64,000 bases of DNA, from NCBI RefSeq assembly GCF_004364165.1, contig NZ_SOAY01000011.1, positions 806,001 to 870,000 of the forward strand, read 5' to 3'. Both the position numbers and the translations under genes were made by a program. How positions within the stretch are numbered: position 1 is the stretch's first letter; every line of letters begins with the position of its first letter. The notes under the pieces were generated by a model. It searched no databases. It worked only from the letters and a program-made list of their open reading frames with translations, and was not told the DNA's origin. Shown here piece after piece: positions 51,630 to 61,352 of the stretch. Source of the stretch: Maribacter spongiicola (lineage in GTDB: Bacteria; Bacteroidota; Bacteroidia; Flavobacteriales; Flavobacteriaceae).

Positions 51630-54544
51630 CTCTCCAAAGCCTCTTTTAAGATACTTACCGGATGTTTCGCTATTCTTTTGGTACCGTCAAAAATTTGATG
51701 TCTACAACTTGTTCCGTTAGCTGCGATGATGGTTTCTGGACTAGATTTGCTCACGGCAGGGAATAATTTTAGAGCTCCAATTTTCATGCTTGTCTCGTAA
51801 TGCTCTTCTTCATACCCAAAAGAACCAGCCATACCACAACAACCAGAGGCTATAATAGTAACCTTATAATTTGTGGGTAGATTCAATACATCAAAAGTTA
51901 CTTTTTGGTTACTCAACGCTTTTTGATGACAGTGATTATGAATTTTAATATCTCTAGCGTCATCTGTAAAATCTGACGAAGTTAAATTACCATCTGCAAT
52001 TTCTTTTGCTAAGAACTCTTCGATTAAAAAAGAGTTGTCAGCAATTTTCTGGGCCGTATCTTTATCTGCTGTCATACGCTTGTATTCATCTCTAAAAGAT
52101 AAGATGGCTGAAGGCTCTAAACCTAGAACAGGCAAACTTGCATCTGCGAACTTCTTTAATTCTTGCGTATTCTTAATCGCTAGCTTTTGAGCCTGCTTTA
52201 AAAAGCCTTTTGAAAGAAATGTTCTTCCACTTTCGGCATAGTACAATTGCACATCGTATCCAAGTTTTGTCAATAGTTCTATTGCATCTTTACCCACTTC
52301 AACATCTAGGTATTTGGTGAATTCATCAACAAATAGTACTACTTTTCTCTTTGACTTAATATTTTGACTACCATATTGTTGAAGGTGTTTATCGAAATTA
52401 AAGCTATAAACTTTAGGTAAACTCCGTTCTTTAGCTACTCCGCTTGTTTTTTTCAACAATCCGCCTAGAAATTTGGAATCATATATCGCATTTGTCAAGC
52501 CGGAAACCTTACTTCCTAATCCGTTTAACTTCGTATTGTAAGCAAACAATTTTCCTCGTAAAGAATAGCCATTTGCTTCTTGATATTGATACAAAAACTC
52601 TGCTTTTAAAGTAGCTACATCCACATTACTGGGACACTCACTTGCACAAGCCTTGCAACTTAAGCAAAGATCAAATGCCTCTTTAATTTCAGGACTATCA
52701 AAACTATTCTTTGCTGCACTATTTGGGTTCGTCAAAAACTCTCTTAAAGTATTTGCTCTACCTCTGGTAGTATCTTTCTCGTTTTTGGTTGCGTGGTAAC
52801 TAGGGCACATACCGCCGTTCATATGATGGGTTTTTCTACAATCGCCACTACCATTACATTTTTCTGCTGCCTTAAGTATACCTTCACTATCAGAAAAATC
52901 CATCAAGGTCTTAATCTCTGGCTCTTTACGGTCTATTTCGTATCGAAAGGACTTATCCATAGGGTAAGCATCGACAATTTTACCCGGATTGAAAATACCC
53001 TTCGGATCAAAATAAGATTTAATTCTTCTAAGAAGTTCATAATTCTTATCCCCTATCATTAATGGTATAAACTCTGCACGAACAATACCATCGCCATGTT
53101 CTCCACTAAAAGAACCTTTATATTTTTTAGTCAATTTGGCTACATCGGTGGTTATATCTCTAAACAACCCAACATCTGTAGATTTCTTAAGGTTTAAAAT
53201 AGGGCGTAAATGCAATTCTCCAGCACCTGCATGTGCATAGTACACAGCACTTTGCCCATAGCCTTTCATGATTTCAGAAAACTCGGCAATAAAATCTTTT
53301 AAATCAGGTAAAGCCACTGCAGTATCTTCTATACAAGCTACCGCCTTCATATCACCCACTATATTCCCTAACAGACCTAAACCTGCTTTACGTAACTCGA
53401 TCGCTTTAGGTATTTGATCACCATAAAGCACAGGGCCCGCATAACTAAGTCCCGATTGCGCTATTGTCTTTTGCAACGATTCAACAGCCTCTTTCAACTC
53501 AGATTCTGTATGTGCAGACACTTGCAACATTAATAATGCAGCCGGATCACCCTCTACAAAAAACCGATTCGCCAATTGCGCACGGTTGTTTTTGGTGCAA
53601 TCTAAAATGACCTTGTCCATTATTTCACATAATTGCAATGGGTGCTCCATTACAGGCACCACATCCATTAGGCAATCTTCTAAAGACGTGTAATGTGTAA
53701 CGACCATGGCCGACAATGCTGGCGGCAACTCATCTAACTGAACTGTAATTTCCGTGGTAAAAGCCAATGTTCCTTCACTCCCACATAGCAATTCTGCCAT
53801 GTTAAAATAAGGCAAGTTACCACCGAATACGTCTGACTTCAATAACTCATCTACAGCATAACCTGTATTTCTTCTATGTATTTCTGGCTTCGGAAAATGT
53901 TCTTTTATTTCAGAAGCTATAGTTTTATTATCTAGTTCTTTAAATATACTATTATAAAGTGATACTTCAAGTGTTTTTCCTTGCTGTTTTTGTTTGAATT
54001 CAGCCGCTGTAATCCTGCCAAATTCAGCTTCGTTACCGTCTGATAAAATGGTTTTCATCGAAATAACCTTATCTCGCGTAACCCCGTATTGAATCGATGT
54101 GGTACCCGATGAATTATTACCCACCATACCACCGATCATACATCTATTTGAAGTTGATGTATTAGGACCAAAGAACAAGCCAAAAGGTTTTAAATATTGA
54201 TTTAGCTCATCTCTAATAACACCTGGCTGAACAGTTACTTGCTTTTTTTCTTGATCCAGGCTTATGATTTCTGTAAAATGCTTAGATACATCAACTACCA
54301 AACCATCACCTACACATTGCCCTGCCAGCGATGTACCTGCAGTTCTCGGTATTAGTCCAATGTTTTGCTCGTTTGCAAACTTTATAATCTTTTTGATATC
54401 ATCTACCGACTTCGGAAAAGCTGCTCCTAAAGGTATTTTTCTGTATACTGATGCATCCGTAGCATAAATAGTCTTGGTAAGATTATCAAATCGTACATCT
54501 CCCTCTATATCTTGTCGTAACTTTGACAGCAAATTATTATCCAA
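51626..54544 (-). CDS. GlcD-GlpC-type FAD/Fe-S dehydrogenase fusion
   Basis: 972 residues. FAD-binding type 4 domain near residues 25-200 (GLIPRTAGTSLAGQCVG, IGGMVGNNSSGTTSIQYG), FAD-oxidase C-terminal domain to about 540, two cysteine clusters for [4Fe-4S] binding (CNGSGDCR..., CLSCKACASECP), then CCG-type redox motifs (HNHCHQKAL, SGCCGMAGSFG). Oxidises D-lactate, glycolate or a similar 2-hydroxy acid and passes electrons on. The substrate is unresolved. Confidence 0.88.
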   Translation of the reverse strand: MDNNLLSKLRQDIEGDVRFDNLTKTIYATDASVYRKIPLGAAFPKSVDDIKKIIKFANEQNIGLIPRTAGTSLAGQCVGDGLVVDVSKHFTEIISLDQEKKQVTVQPGVIRDELNQYLKPFGLFFGPNTSTSNRCMIGGMVGNNSSGTTSIQYGVTRDKVISMKTILSDGNEAEFGRITAAEFKQKQQGKTLEVSLYNSIFKELDNKTIASEIKEHFPKPEIHRRNTGYAVDELLKSDVFGGNLPYFNMAELLCGSEGTLAFTTEITVQLDELPPALSAMVVTHYTSLEDCLMDVVPVMEHPLQLCEIMDKVILDCTKNNRAQLANRFFVEGDPAALLMLQVSAHTESELKEAVESLQKTIAQSGLSYAGPVLYGDQIPKAIELRKAGLGLLGNIVGDMKAVACIEDTAVALPDLKDFIAEFSEIMKGYGQSAVYYAHAGAGELHLRPILNLKKSTDVGLFRDITTDVAKLTKKYKGSFSGEHGDGIVRAEFIPLMIGDKNYELLRRIKSYFDPKGIFNPGKIVDAYPMDKSFRYEIDRKEPEIKTLMDFSDSEGILKAAEKCNGSGDCRKTHHMNGGMCPSYHATKNEKDTTRGRANTLREFLTNPNSAAKNSFDSPEIKEAFDLCLSCKACASECPSNVDVATLKAEFLYQYQEANGYSLRGKLFAYNTKLNGLGSKVSGLTNAIYDSKFLGGLLKKTSGVAKERSLPKVYSFNFDKHLQQYGSQNIKSKRKVVLFVDEFTKYLDVEVGKDAIELLTKLGYDVQLYYAESGRTFLSKGFLKQAQKLAIKNTQELKKFADASLPVLGLEPSAILSFRDEYKRMTADKDTAQKIADNSFLIEEFLAKEIADGNLTSSDFTDDARDIKIHNHCHQKALSNQKVTFDVLNLPTNYKVTIIASGCCGMAGSFGYEEEHYETSMKIGALKLFPAVSKSSPETIIAANGTSCRHQIFDGTKRIAKHPVSILKEALES

Positions 54545-54634
54545 CTTAACACAATTTTGATTGCTAAATTAAGTTTTATTGTGTGAGCTACATTACAAAT
54601 TAGATCATTTTTAATCACAAAAAACAAGAACTAT

Positions 54635-55114
54635 ATGAAGATTTTAAAAGGTATCAGTGTATTATTATTTATGGCAACCTGCTCGCTTTCTGCACAAGAA
54701 ATATCTAATCATGCATTAGGATTACGATTAGGAGATAGCGACGGCTTCGGTGCCGAAATCAGCTATCAAAAATCTCTTACACGCGACACAAGGGTTGAAT
54801 TTGACTTAGGATGGAGAGATAGTAGAAATTTTAATGCATTTAAAATAGCCGGACTGTACCAATGGGTTAGAACTATTGAAGGTAACTTTCAATGGTACTA
54901 TGGTGTTGGTGGCGGATTAGGAAATGTTGATTTCCCAGGTGATGACGGCGGAGTCTTTGTTTTTGCCGCTGGTGATATAGGTATAGAGTATAATTTTGAT
55001 ATTCCGTTAGTTCTTTCTTTGGATTTTAGACCAGAATTAGGAGTCGTGGGCTATGACGGCTTCTCAGATAATTTTGATTTTGATATAGGACTAGGCATTA
55101 GATATCAGTTTTAA
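54635..55114 (+). CDS. Exported small beta-barrel protein
   Basis: 159 residues with a signal peptide ending in SLSAQ. The rest alternates in short beta-strands (LGLRLGDSDGFGAEISYQKSL, TRVEFDLGWRD, FQWYYGVGGGLG) and ends in FDIGLGIRYQF, a terminal aromatic as needed for outer-membrane barrel insertion. Probably an 8-strand outer-membrane protein of unknown role. Confidence 0.72.
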   Translation: MKILKGISVLLFMATCSLSAQEISNHALGLRLGDSDGFGAEISYQKSLTRDTRVEFDLGWRDSRNFNAFKIAGLYQWVRTIEGNFQWYYGVGGGLGNVDFPGDDGGVFVFAAGDIGIEYNFDIPLVLSLDFRPELGVVGYDGFSDNFDFDIGLGIRYQF

Positions 55115-55135
55115 ACATAAATAAAACTTTATTTC

Positions 55136-55170
55136 AAAGACCTTTAACCATTGCGTTAGAGGTCTTTTTT
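55136..55170 (+). terminator. Terminator of the small barrel gene
   Basis: AAAGACCT...GTTAG hairpin (AAAGACCT with AGGTCTTT) followed by T7, 22 bp after the stop codon. Confidence 0.8.
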
Positions 55171-55187
55171 TATATCCTATATATAAG

Positions 55188-55195
55188 TACATTTG
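55188..55195 (+). promoter_or_regulatory. tlpA-type gene promoter -7 box
   Basis: TACATTTG matches TAnnTTTG, 22 bp before ATG 55218. Confidence 0.55.
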
Positions 55196-55217
55196 CAACT
55201 TAACCTAAGTGAAATTT

Positions 55218-56336
55218 ATGAAACATAGTATTGTAATACTGCTTACAGGTATATTGTTATTTAGCTGTAACTCAAAGCCAGAAAGCTTTACCCTAAATGG
55301 TAAGTTAAGAGGAGAAATGACCGATGGCACCCGTGTTTTCTTGAAAAAAATCGGAGAAAACAATCAACCCATGGAAGTAGATACCGCTACCACAACAAAT
55401 GGCGAATTTACTTTTACCGGAAAATCTGATATACCTGAACTTCATTATATTTTCGTTGAACAATTACCTGGCTATACTGCCGTAATTTTAGAAAACGGAG
55501 AAATTCAATTTAGTGCACAAAGAGATAGTATGGGCTTTGCCGATATTAGTGGAACTTTTCAGAATGACACTTTCGCTGATTACATGGAGCAGTCTAGAAA
55601 GATTTCAATGCAAGCACAATCTATTCAAAGAGATAAGCAAAACGCTACTGGAGAGGCGGCATTGGCTTTACAAGACGAAATGAAAGAATTGCAAGAGGAG
55701 TATAAAAACTTTGAACTTGATTATGTTAAAAATCACCCGAAGGCATTAATTTCTGCATTGGTACTAGACAGAGCACTTGCTACTAAAGCAGTTGACCTTG
55801 AAGAAGCCGAAGCAATTTACAAGACTTTATCGGAAGAAATAAAAAACTCTAAACCGGGTAAACAAATTATAGAAAGCATCGAGAAATTAAAAGTTTCAGA
55901 AGCTGCTGGTAAAAATTCAAGTATTGGCGCTAAGGCTCCTGATTTTTCCGGACCTAGTATTGATGGAACTGAACTTGCCTTGAAAGATGTAATGGGAAAA
56001 GTTACTTTAATAGACTTTTGGGCAGGATGGTGCAGACCATGTAGAGCCGAAAATCCTAATATTGTGGCGGTATATAACAAATATCATGATAAAGGTCTAA
56101 ACGTTTTAGGTGTTTCGTTGGATAGAACAGAAGAAGCTTGGAAAAAAGCTATCGCTGAAGATGGATTAGTATGGAACCATATTTCTAACATTGCTTACTT
56201 TGACGATCAAATTGCCAAGCTTTATAATGTTGATGCAATACCTGCAGCATTCTTATTGGATGAAAACGGTATTATCGTTGCAAAAAATTTAAGAGGACCA
56301 GAACTTGAAGCTAAAGTTGCAGAACTTTTAAACTAA
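55218..56336 (+). CDS. TlpA-family lipoprotein with DUF4369 domain
   Basis: 372 residues from ATG 55218 (an in-frame GTG lies at 55209). Lipobox LLFSCN. Residues about 25-125 are the DUF4369 beta domain (FTLNGKLRGEMTDGTRVFLKK), a helical linker follows, and the C-terminal thioredoxin fold carries WAGWCRPCRAENP (Cys-Arg-Pro-Cys) and cis-Pro in VDAIPAAFLLD. Periplasm-facing disulfide exchange protein, a common Bacteroidota architecture. Confidence 0.88.
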   Translation: MKHSIVILLTGILLFSCNSKPESFTLNGKLRGEMTDGTRVFLKKIGENNQPMEVDTATTTNGEFTFTGKSDIPELHYIFVEQLPGYTAVILENGEIQFSAQRDSMGFADISGTFQNDTFADYMEQSRKISMQAQSIQRDKQNATGEAALALQDEMKELQEEYKNFELDYVKNHPKALISALVLDRALATKAVDLEEAEAIYKTLSEEIKNSKPGKQIIESIEKLKVSEAAGKNSSIGAKAPDFSGPSIDGTELALKDVMGKVTLIDFWAGWCRPCRAENPNIVAVYNKYHDKGLNVLGVSLDRTEEAWKKAIAEDGLVWNHISNIAYFDDQIAKLYNVDAIPAAFLLDENGIIVAKNLRGPELEAKVAELLN

Positions 56337-56353
56337 AGATATTTTTTTAAAAT

Positions 56354-56394
56354 AAAAAAGCCCCAAGGTTGAATATACCTTGGGGCTTTTTTTT
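56354..56394. terminator. Strong bidirectional terminator
   Basis: A 16-bp stem with AAAAAAGCCCCAAGGT (56354-56369) and its complement (56377-56392) around a 7-nt loop. T-runs on both strands serve the TlpA gene and the convergent propeller lipoprotein gene. Confidence 0.92.
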
Positions 56395-56408
56395 ATTAAA
56401 TATTATAT

Positions 56409-58067
56409 TTAAAATTTATCGAAGTAATCATTAAAACTACCTGTTACATTGGCAGTTGCGCTTTTAACAACACTACCTGTTATAGCAACGACTGCATTTT
56501 CGTCTATGAATTCAATAGTAGCTCCATCATTAAGAACTAAATCACCATAGATAGTCAAATTACCTTCTACCCTTAGTGTTGCCCCAGAGTTTATGGTAAC
56601 ATTTCTTTGTCTATTATTTCTACCGATAACCAAAGTACCGTTCATTTCAAACAAGCCATTTTCATTTATGTTAACTCCGTCTTTCACAGTCCAAGAACCA
56701 CAAAGTAACAGGTTACCACCAATATTCATAGTATTGAATCTTTTTGACCCTCTGTATGCAAAATCATCGCCGCTATTGACGTTTAAATTTGCACTACCAG
56801 AATAATTAACCAAATCTGAACAGCGTTCAGCTAAGCTGGTACTTGGTCTGTTCAATTTGATAATCTGGAATCCGGATTTACCTGATGCGGCAAAAATATA
56901 ATCACCTTTTGAAGCTACATAATTAATTGAACCTGTTAGTTCAATTACCCCAACACCATTAGTACTGTCATCTTTATTCTCAGAAAGACTTAAGCCACCT
57001 GCGCCGTTAGCCATTAATAACACTTCTTCATTAACTGCAACACCATTCGTTACAATTTCACCTGGCTCGGCATTTTCAGGATTTGTCAATATTGATAAAT
57101 ACTCAATAAAGCTACCAGTAGCAGCATTATATACACCAGCACCTTTAATACCTTCAGAAACTACAATAGTTTCATTTAAAAAATCTAAAGTACGTTTGGC
57201 GTCAACACCAAAATCAGATTCAATATTAATAGATCTTAAAACATTTAGATTTTGATCTAAAAAACTAACACCTTGTGCAGCATCTAAAACTGCAATTTCA
57301 CTACCATTATAAGCTACTGAACGTAAATCTGCAAACGCAGTCTCGTTCAAAGCACTTAAATCGTTTTTATCATATACGACTACGAAGCCATCTTGACCAC
57401 TTGTTACTACCACATTGTTGTCAATAATTCGAACATCTGTAGCATTAAACCCTTCTTGAAAGCCGTAGGTAATGTTAGAAGTATTCATTCTACCACCACT
57501 AACTGCAATTTTAGCAACTAATGAGTTTGCCGTAGCAGTTACCGATTGCTCTGAATCGACACCACCGGCAACATAAATAAAGCCATTATCGTAAGCGATT
57601 GAATTTAAATCGGCATTGGTATAATACACTCTAGATGTTACTCTAGGGTTGTTCGGGTCACTAATATCTATTACATCGATAGCACCTACATAGTCCTGAC
57701 CTACCGTATTATATGATACAAAGCCATAATCACCATCAAGTACAACATGGGTAGCCGCTAGATTTTCACCATTTGTAAAAGTCGGTGGCGCAATTTGGGC
57801 AACTAAGGTTAATGGGTAATCGCCGGCTTCTTCAGTTTTACCGGTTGCATTAAATCGTTTGGCACTTGCAATAGGATCTTCATAGATATCTAAAACACCA
57901 GCACGCTCAAAACTTACACTATTGTCAAGCTTAGATTGGTCAGTTTCACTAACCAAATTATCGTCAGGGTTTTCAAAAATTGTAGTTTCATCACTACAAC
58001 TGGCAACAAAAAAAGAAGCAGAAATAGCTATAAACCATACTTTTCTTACAGATAGGATTGATTTCAT
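56409..58067 (-). CDS. Propeller lipoprotein with C-terminal beta-helix-like region
   Basis: 552 residues with lipobox FVASCS. Residues about 85-420 contain LVIVD-like blades (YVGAIDVIDISDPNNPRV, GFVVVYDKNDLSAL) that predict a beta-propeller. Residues about 440-550 are short repeated strands (GNLLLCGSWTVKDG, NGLFEMNGTLVIG, GATLRVEGNLTIYG, GATIEFIDENAVVAITG) that look like a right-handed beta-helix. Surface or periplasmic role unknown. Confidence 0.75.
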   Translation of the reverse strand: MKSILSVRKVWFIAISASFFVASCSDETTIFENPDDNLVSETDQSKLDNSVSFERAGVLDIYEDPIASAKRFNATGKTEEAGDYPLTLVAQIAPPTFTNGENLAATHVVLDGDYGFVSYNTVGQDYVGAIDVIDISDPNNPRVTSRVYYTNADLNSIAYDNGFIYVAGGVDSEQSVTATANSLVAKIAVSGGRMNTSNITYGFQEGFNATDVRIIDNNVVVTSGQDGFVVVYDKNDLSALNETAFADLRSVAYNGSEIAVLDAAQGVSFLDQNLNVLRSINIESDFGVDAKRTLDFLNETIVVSEGIKGAGVYNAATGSFIEYLSILTNPENAEPGEIVTNGVAVNEEVLLMANGAGGLSLSENKDDSTNGVGVIELTGSINYVASKGDYIFAASGKSGFQIIKLNRPSTSLAERCSDLVNYSGSANLNVNSGDDFAYRGSKRFNTMNIGGNLLLCGSWTVKDGVNINENGLFEMNGTLVIGRNNRQRNVTINSGATLRVEGNLTIYGDLVLNDGATIEFIDENAVVAITGSVVKSATANVTGSFNDYFDKF

Positions 58068-58194
58068 TTAAATCGGGGTTTTTGCAATAACGGCCCAACC
58101 TCTGCGAATGTTGTCTATACACAGAGAAATACGATGAAATACACTTTATTAGGGTAAATAATACACTTTAACATATAAAAATCTTAAAAATAGC

Positions 58195-58845
58195 CTAAAT
58201 CTTACCCATTTTCTCAAGTACCACTAATAGTACAATTGGCAATGCTAGTAAACCGACCATAAGTGTTTCTGTCTGTAACAGACTGGGCATGAACAACAAG
58301 GTACATGCGTACCCTCCAATGGCACCACCAAAGTGTGCGGTATGCCCAATATTGCCTAATCGCTTTTTCATACCATAAATAGAGTATAACAAATAACCAA
58401 TACCTACAACGTAAGCCGGTACAGGAATTGGAATAAACATAATACCCAATTGCATATTTGGCTGCAATAGTATAGCTGAATATAAAATACCGGTTACAGC
58501 ACCACTTGCTCCCACCGCTGAATAATAAGGCTCATCCTTATGAAAGCTCAACGCTAATAAACTACCACCAATAAGACTTACGGCATATATAATTAAGAAC
58601 TGAGTGGTACCAAACCAATTGATGACTACGCCTGCAAAGAAATAAAGTGTAAGCATATTAAACAATAAATGTGAAATATCTACATGCAGAAATCCCGATG
58701 TTGCCATTCGTTCTTTCTGACCCGCTTTAATTGCCCCAATACTAAATTTGTAGCGTTCAAAAAAAGTAGTATCATTGAATCCCTTCATTGACACTAATAC
58801 ATTTGCCGCTATTATTGCTATGGTCGCTATATCAATGTTGTACAT
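58195..58845 (-). CDS. Rhomboid intramembrane serine protease
   Basis: About 216 residues from Met 58845 (MYNIDIATIAI); the frame extends to 58869. Six helices. Catalytic Ser in AVGASGAVTG and His in GHTAHFGGAIGGY; helix 2 has HVDISHLLFNMLTLYFF. Cleaves transmembrane substrates within the membrane. It lies divergent to the acyltransferase with a short shared spacer. Confidence 0.9.
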   Translation of the reverse strand: MYNIDIATIAIIAANVLVSMKGFNDTTFFERYKFSIGAIKAGQKERMATSGFLHVDISHLLFNMLTLYFFAGVVINWFGTTQFLIIYAVSLIGGSLLALSFHKDEPYYSAVGASGAVTGILYSAILLQPNMQLGIMFIPIPVPAYVVGIGYLLYSIYGMKKRLGNIGHTAHFGGAIGGYACTLLFMPSLLQTETLMVGLLALPIVLLVVLEKMGKI

Positions 58846-58876
58846 TATCTGCCCTTTATTTGGCGTCAAATATAAC

Positions 58877-58884
58877 TATATTTG
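58877..58884 (+). promoter_or_regulatory. Promoter -7 box of the acyltransferase gene
   Basis: TATATTTG matches TAnnTTTG, 19 bp before the ATG at 58904. Confidence 0.5.
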
Positions 58885-58903
58885 CCCATAATTTTTTTTG
58901 AAA

Positions 58904-59800
58904 ATGCAACTACTGGCCTTTGTTTTGATCTATCCCTTTTTATGGGTTGTTTCTATTTTGCCACATCGCTTATTTTATGGTTTATCTGATATTGCCTGTT
59001 TCTTTATATATCGTGTATTCGGTTATAGAAGAAAAGTAGTGCAAGAGAACTTGAATTTGGTTTTTCCAGATAAGTCTGCAGATGAAATTCATCATATTGA
59101 AAAGGAATTCTACAAACACCTTTGTGATATGTTTTTAGAAATGGTTAAGACCATGAACCTTAGTAAAGAGGCTGTCGCTAAAAAATACCATCTTGTAAAT
59201 CCTGAAGTTTTACTGGAAATTGAAAAAGAACGTAGCATTATTATTTTATGCGCACATTATGCCAATTGGGAATGGAATGTAAGTATCAATAACTACGTAA
59301 ACTCTAAAGGATATGCAGTTTACCAAAAAATAAACAACTCTTATTTTGACAATTTCATTAGAAAAACTAGAGCTAGATGGAATACTACATTAATAACCCA
59401 GGGACAGACCGCTAAAACGGTCATTCATAATTTTAGAAATAATGTTCGTGCTACCTACGGTATGGTAAGCGACCAGTCGCCACAAGCGCATAGAGCGCAT
59501 TATTGGACAGATTTCATGGGTATTACTGTTCCTATTTTTAATGGTGGTGAAGCGTTAGCACGTAAAACGGGATTAGCAACGGTATTTTTAAAAGTTAGCA
59601 AAGCTAAGCGCGGACACTATAAAGCAGAATTTACCCCTATCGCTATAAACAGTAAAGAGACCGAAGAACATGAAATCACCGACAAATTCTTAAGGCTGAC
59701 CGAAGAGCAAATTCGAGAAAAACCTGAATACTATCTATGGACCCACAAACGTTGGAAACATAGAGGTAAAAAACCTGCAGCATTTGCTGATGTAAGTTGA
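58904..59800 (+). CDS. Lauroyl acyltransferase-like lipid A acyltransferase
   Basis: 298 residues from ATG 58904 (TTG at 58898 also opens the frame). N-terminal membrane helix, then the LpxL/HtrB pattern: VVQENLNLVFPDKS, catalytic-type IILCAHYANWEWN (HxxxxE variant His-Tyr-Ala-Asn-Trp-Glu), VSDQSP and FNGGEALARKTG. Adds a secondary acyl chain to lipid A or related glycolipid on the inner membrane. Confidence 0.88.
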   Translation: MQLLAFVLIYPFLWVVSILPHRLFYGLSDIACFFIYRVFGYRRKVVQENLNLVFPDKSADEIHHIEKEFYKHLCDMFLEMVKTMNLSKEAVAKKYHLVNPEVLLEIEKERSIIILCAHYANWEWNVSINNYVNSKGYAVYQKINNSYFDNFIRKTRARWNTTLITQGQTAKTVIHNFRNNVRATYGMVSDQSPQAHRAHYWTDFMGITVPIFNGGEALARKTGLATVFLKVSKAKRGHYKAEFTPIAINSKETEEHEITDKFLRLTEEQIREKPEYYLWTHKRWKHRGKKPAAFADVS

Positions 59801-59814
59801 AATTATAGAAAATA

Positions 59815-59850
59815 AAAAACCGGAAACAGTTAAACTACTTCCGGTTTTTT
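59815..59850. terminator. Terminator between acyltransferase and glmM
   Basis: An 11-bp stem (AAAAACCGGAA with TTCCGGTTTTT) around a 13-nt loop, with A and T runs on both sides. It serves the plus-strand acyltransferase and could also serve convergent glmM. Confidence 0.88.
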
Positions 59851-59868
59851 TATCGACAAATATGATTT

Positions 59869-61257
59869 TTATATACCTGCTATAGATTTTATCTCACCAA
59901 TAATTCTATCTGCTAAGCCGTCAGCCTCGGTCTGACTTTTAGCTTCTGTGTAAATTCTTATGATTGGCTCTGTATTAGATTTTCTTAAATGAACCCAGTT
60001 TTCTGCAAAATCAATCTTTACACCATCAATAGTAGACAGCTCTTCATTTGCATACTTTTCAGCCATAGATTTTAAAATTCCATCAACATCTAAACCAGGG
60101 GTCAATTCAATTTTCTTTTTGCTCATAAAGTAACTTGGGTAGCTAGCTCTTAATTCAGCCACAGTACCCCCTTTTTCAGCCATTAACATTAAAAACAAAG
60201 CAGTACCTACTAATGAATCTCTACCATAGTGACTTTCTGGATATATGATACCTCCATTACCTTCACCGCCAATAATAGCATTATTAGCTTTCATTTTAGT
60301 AACCACGTTTACTTCACCTACTGCTGCAGCCTCGTAAGCACCACCATGCTTTTGGGTAATATCGCGCAATGCACGAGAAGATGATAGGTTAGAAACCGTA
60401 TTACCTTTTGTTTTACCTAAAACATAATCAGCACAAGCGACCAATGTATATTCTTCACCGAACATTTCGCCATCGTTACTAATGAATGCCAAACGATCTA
60501 CATCTGGATCTACTACGATACCAAAATCGGCTTTTTCTTTAACCACTAAATCACAGATATCTTTTAAGTGCTCTTTTAATGGCTCTGGGTTATGTGGAAA
60601 ATGACCAGTTGGTTTGCAATAAAGCTCAACTACTTCTACCCCAAATTCCTTTAAAAGCTTTGGTATAGCAATACCACCTGTAGAATTCACTCCGTCTACA
60701 ACTACTTTGAATTTCGCTTTTTTTACTACTTCGGCATCTACCAAAGAAAGGTTTAAAACTTCATCTATATGTATATCTATATAACTATCATTCCTATTTA
60801 TAACTCCCAAATCATCAACTTCAGAAAAATCGAAATCTTCCTTTTCTGCTATTTCAAGAATTTTAGCTCCTTGGGCAGCATCTAAAAATTCGCCTTTTTC
60901 ATTCAACAACTTTAAGGCATTCCATTGTTTTGGATTATGACTTGCTGTTAATATAATTCCTCCATCGGCATTCTCCATTGGTACCGCTATCTCTACGGTT
61001 GGTGTTGTAGACAGGTCTAAATCGATAACATCTATACCCAAACCTACCAGAGTAGACACTACAAGATTCTGTATCATCTCGCCAGATAAACGGGCATCGC
61101 GACCAATAACAACTTTTAATTTATCCTTTTTAGAATAGTCTTTTAACCAGATTCCGTAAGAAGCAGCAAACTTTACTGCATCAATAGGTGTAAGATTGTC
61201 TCCTGGTCTACCTCCAATTGTTCCTCGTATTCCTGAAATAGATTTTATTAGTGTCAT
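59869..61257 (-). CDS. glmM: Phosphoglucosamine mutase
   Basis: 462 residues. Start region SGIRGTIGG, phospho-serine Ser106 in TASHNPKQWNALK, metal loop VDPDVDRLAFI, sugar loop GEGNGGIIYPE and phosphate loop RKSNTEPIIRIY. Interconverts glucosamine-6-P and glucosamine-1-P for cell wall synthesis. The GEGN loop and lack of a long insert favour GlmM over phosphomannomutase. Confidence 0.88.
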   Translation of the reverse strand: MTLIKSISGIRGTIGGRPGDNLTPIDAVKFAASYGIWLKDYSKKDKLKVVIGRDARLSGEMIQNLVVSTLVGLGIDVIDLDLSTTPTVEIAVPMENADGGIILTASHNPKQWNALKLLNEKGEFLDAAQGAKILEIAEKEDFDFSEVDDLGVINRNDSYIDIHIDEVLNLSLVDAEVVKKAKFKVVVDGVNSTGGIAIPKLLKEFGVEVVELYCKPTGHFPHNPEPLKEHLKDICDLVVKEKADFGIVVDPDVDRLAFISNDGEMFGEEYTLVACADYVLGKTKGNTVSNLSSSRALRDITQKHGGAYEAAAVGEVNVVTKMKANNAIIGGEGNGGIIYPESHYGRDSLVGTALFLMLMAEKGGTVAELRASYPSYFMSKKKIELTPGLDVDGILKSMAEKYANEELSTIDGVKIDFAENWVHLRKSNTEPIIRIYTEAKSQTEADGLADRIIGEIKSIAGI

Positions 61258-61352
61258 ATAATCTTAATAAGTTTTTTGCAAATATAAACGTATCATACTT
61301 ATCACTATTGCCCTTCTTTGTAAATTCGAACAACTAAGCATAATTTAGGCGA

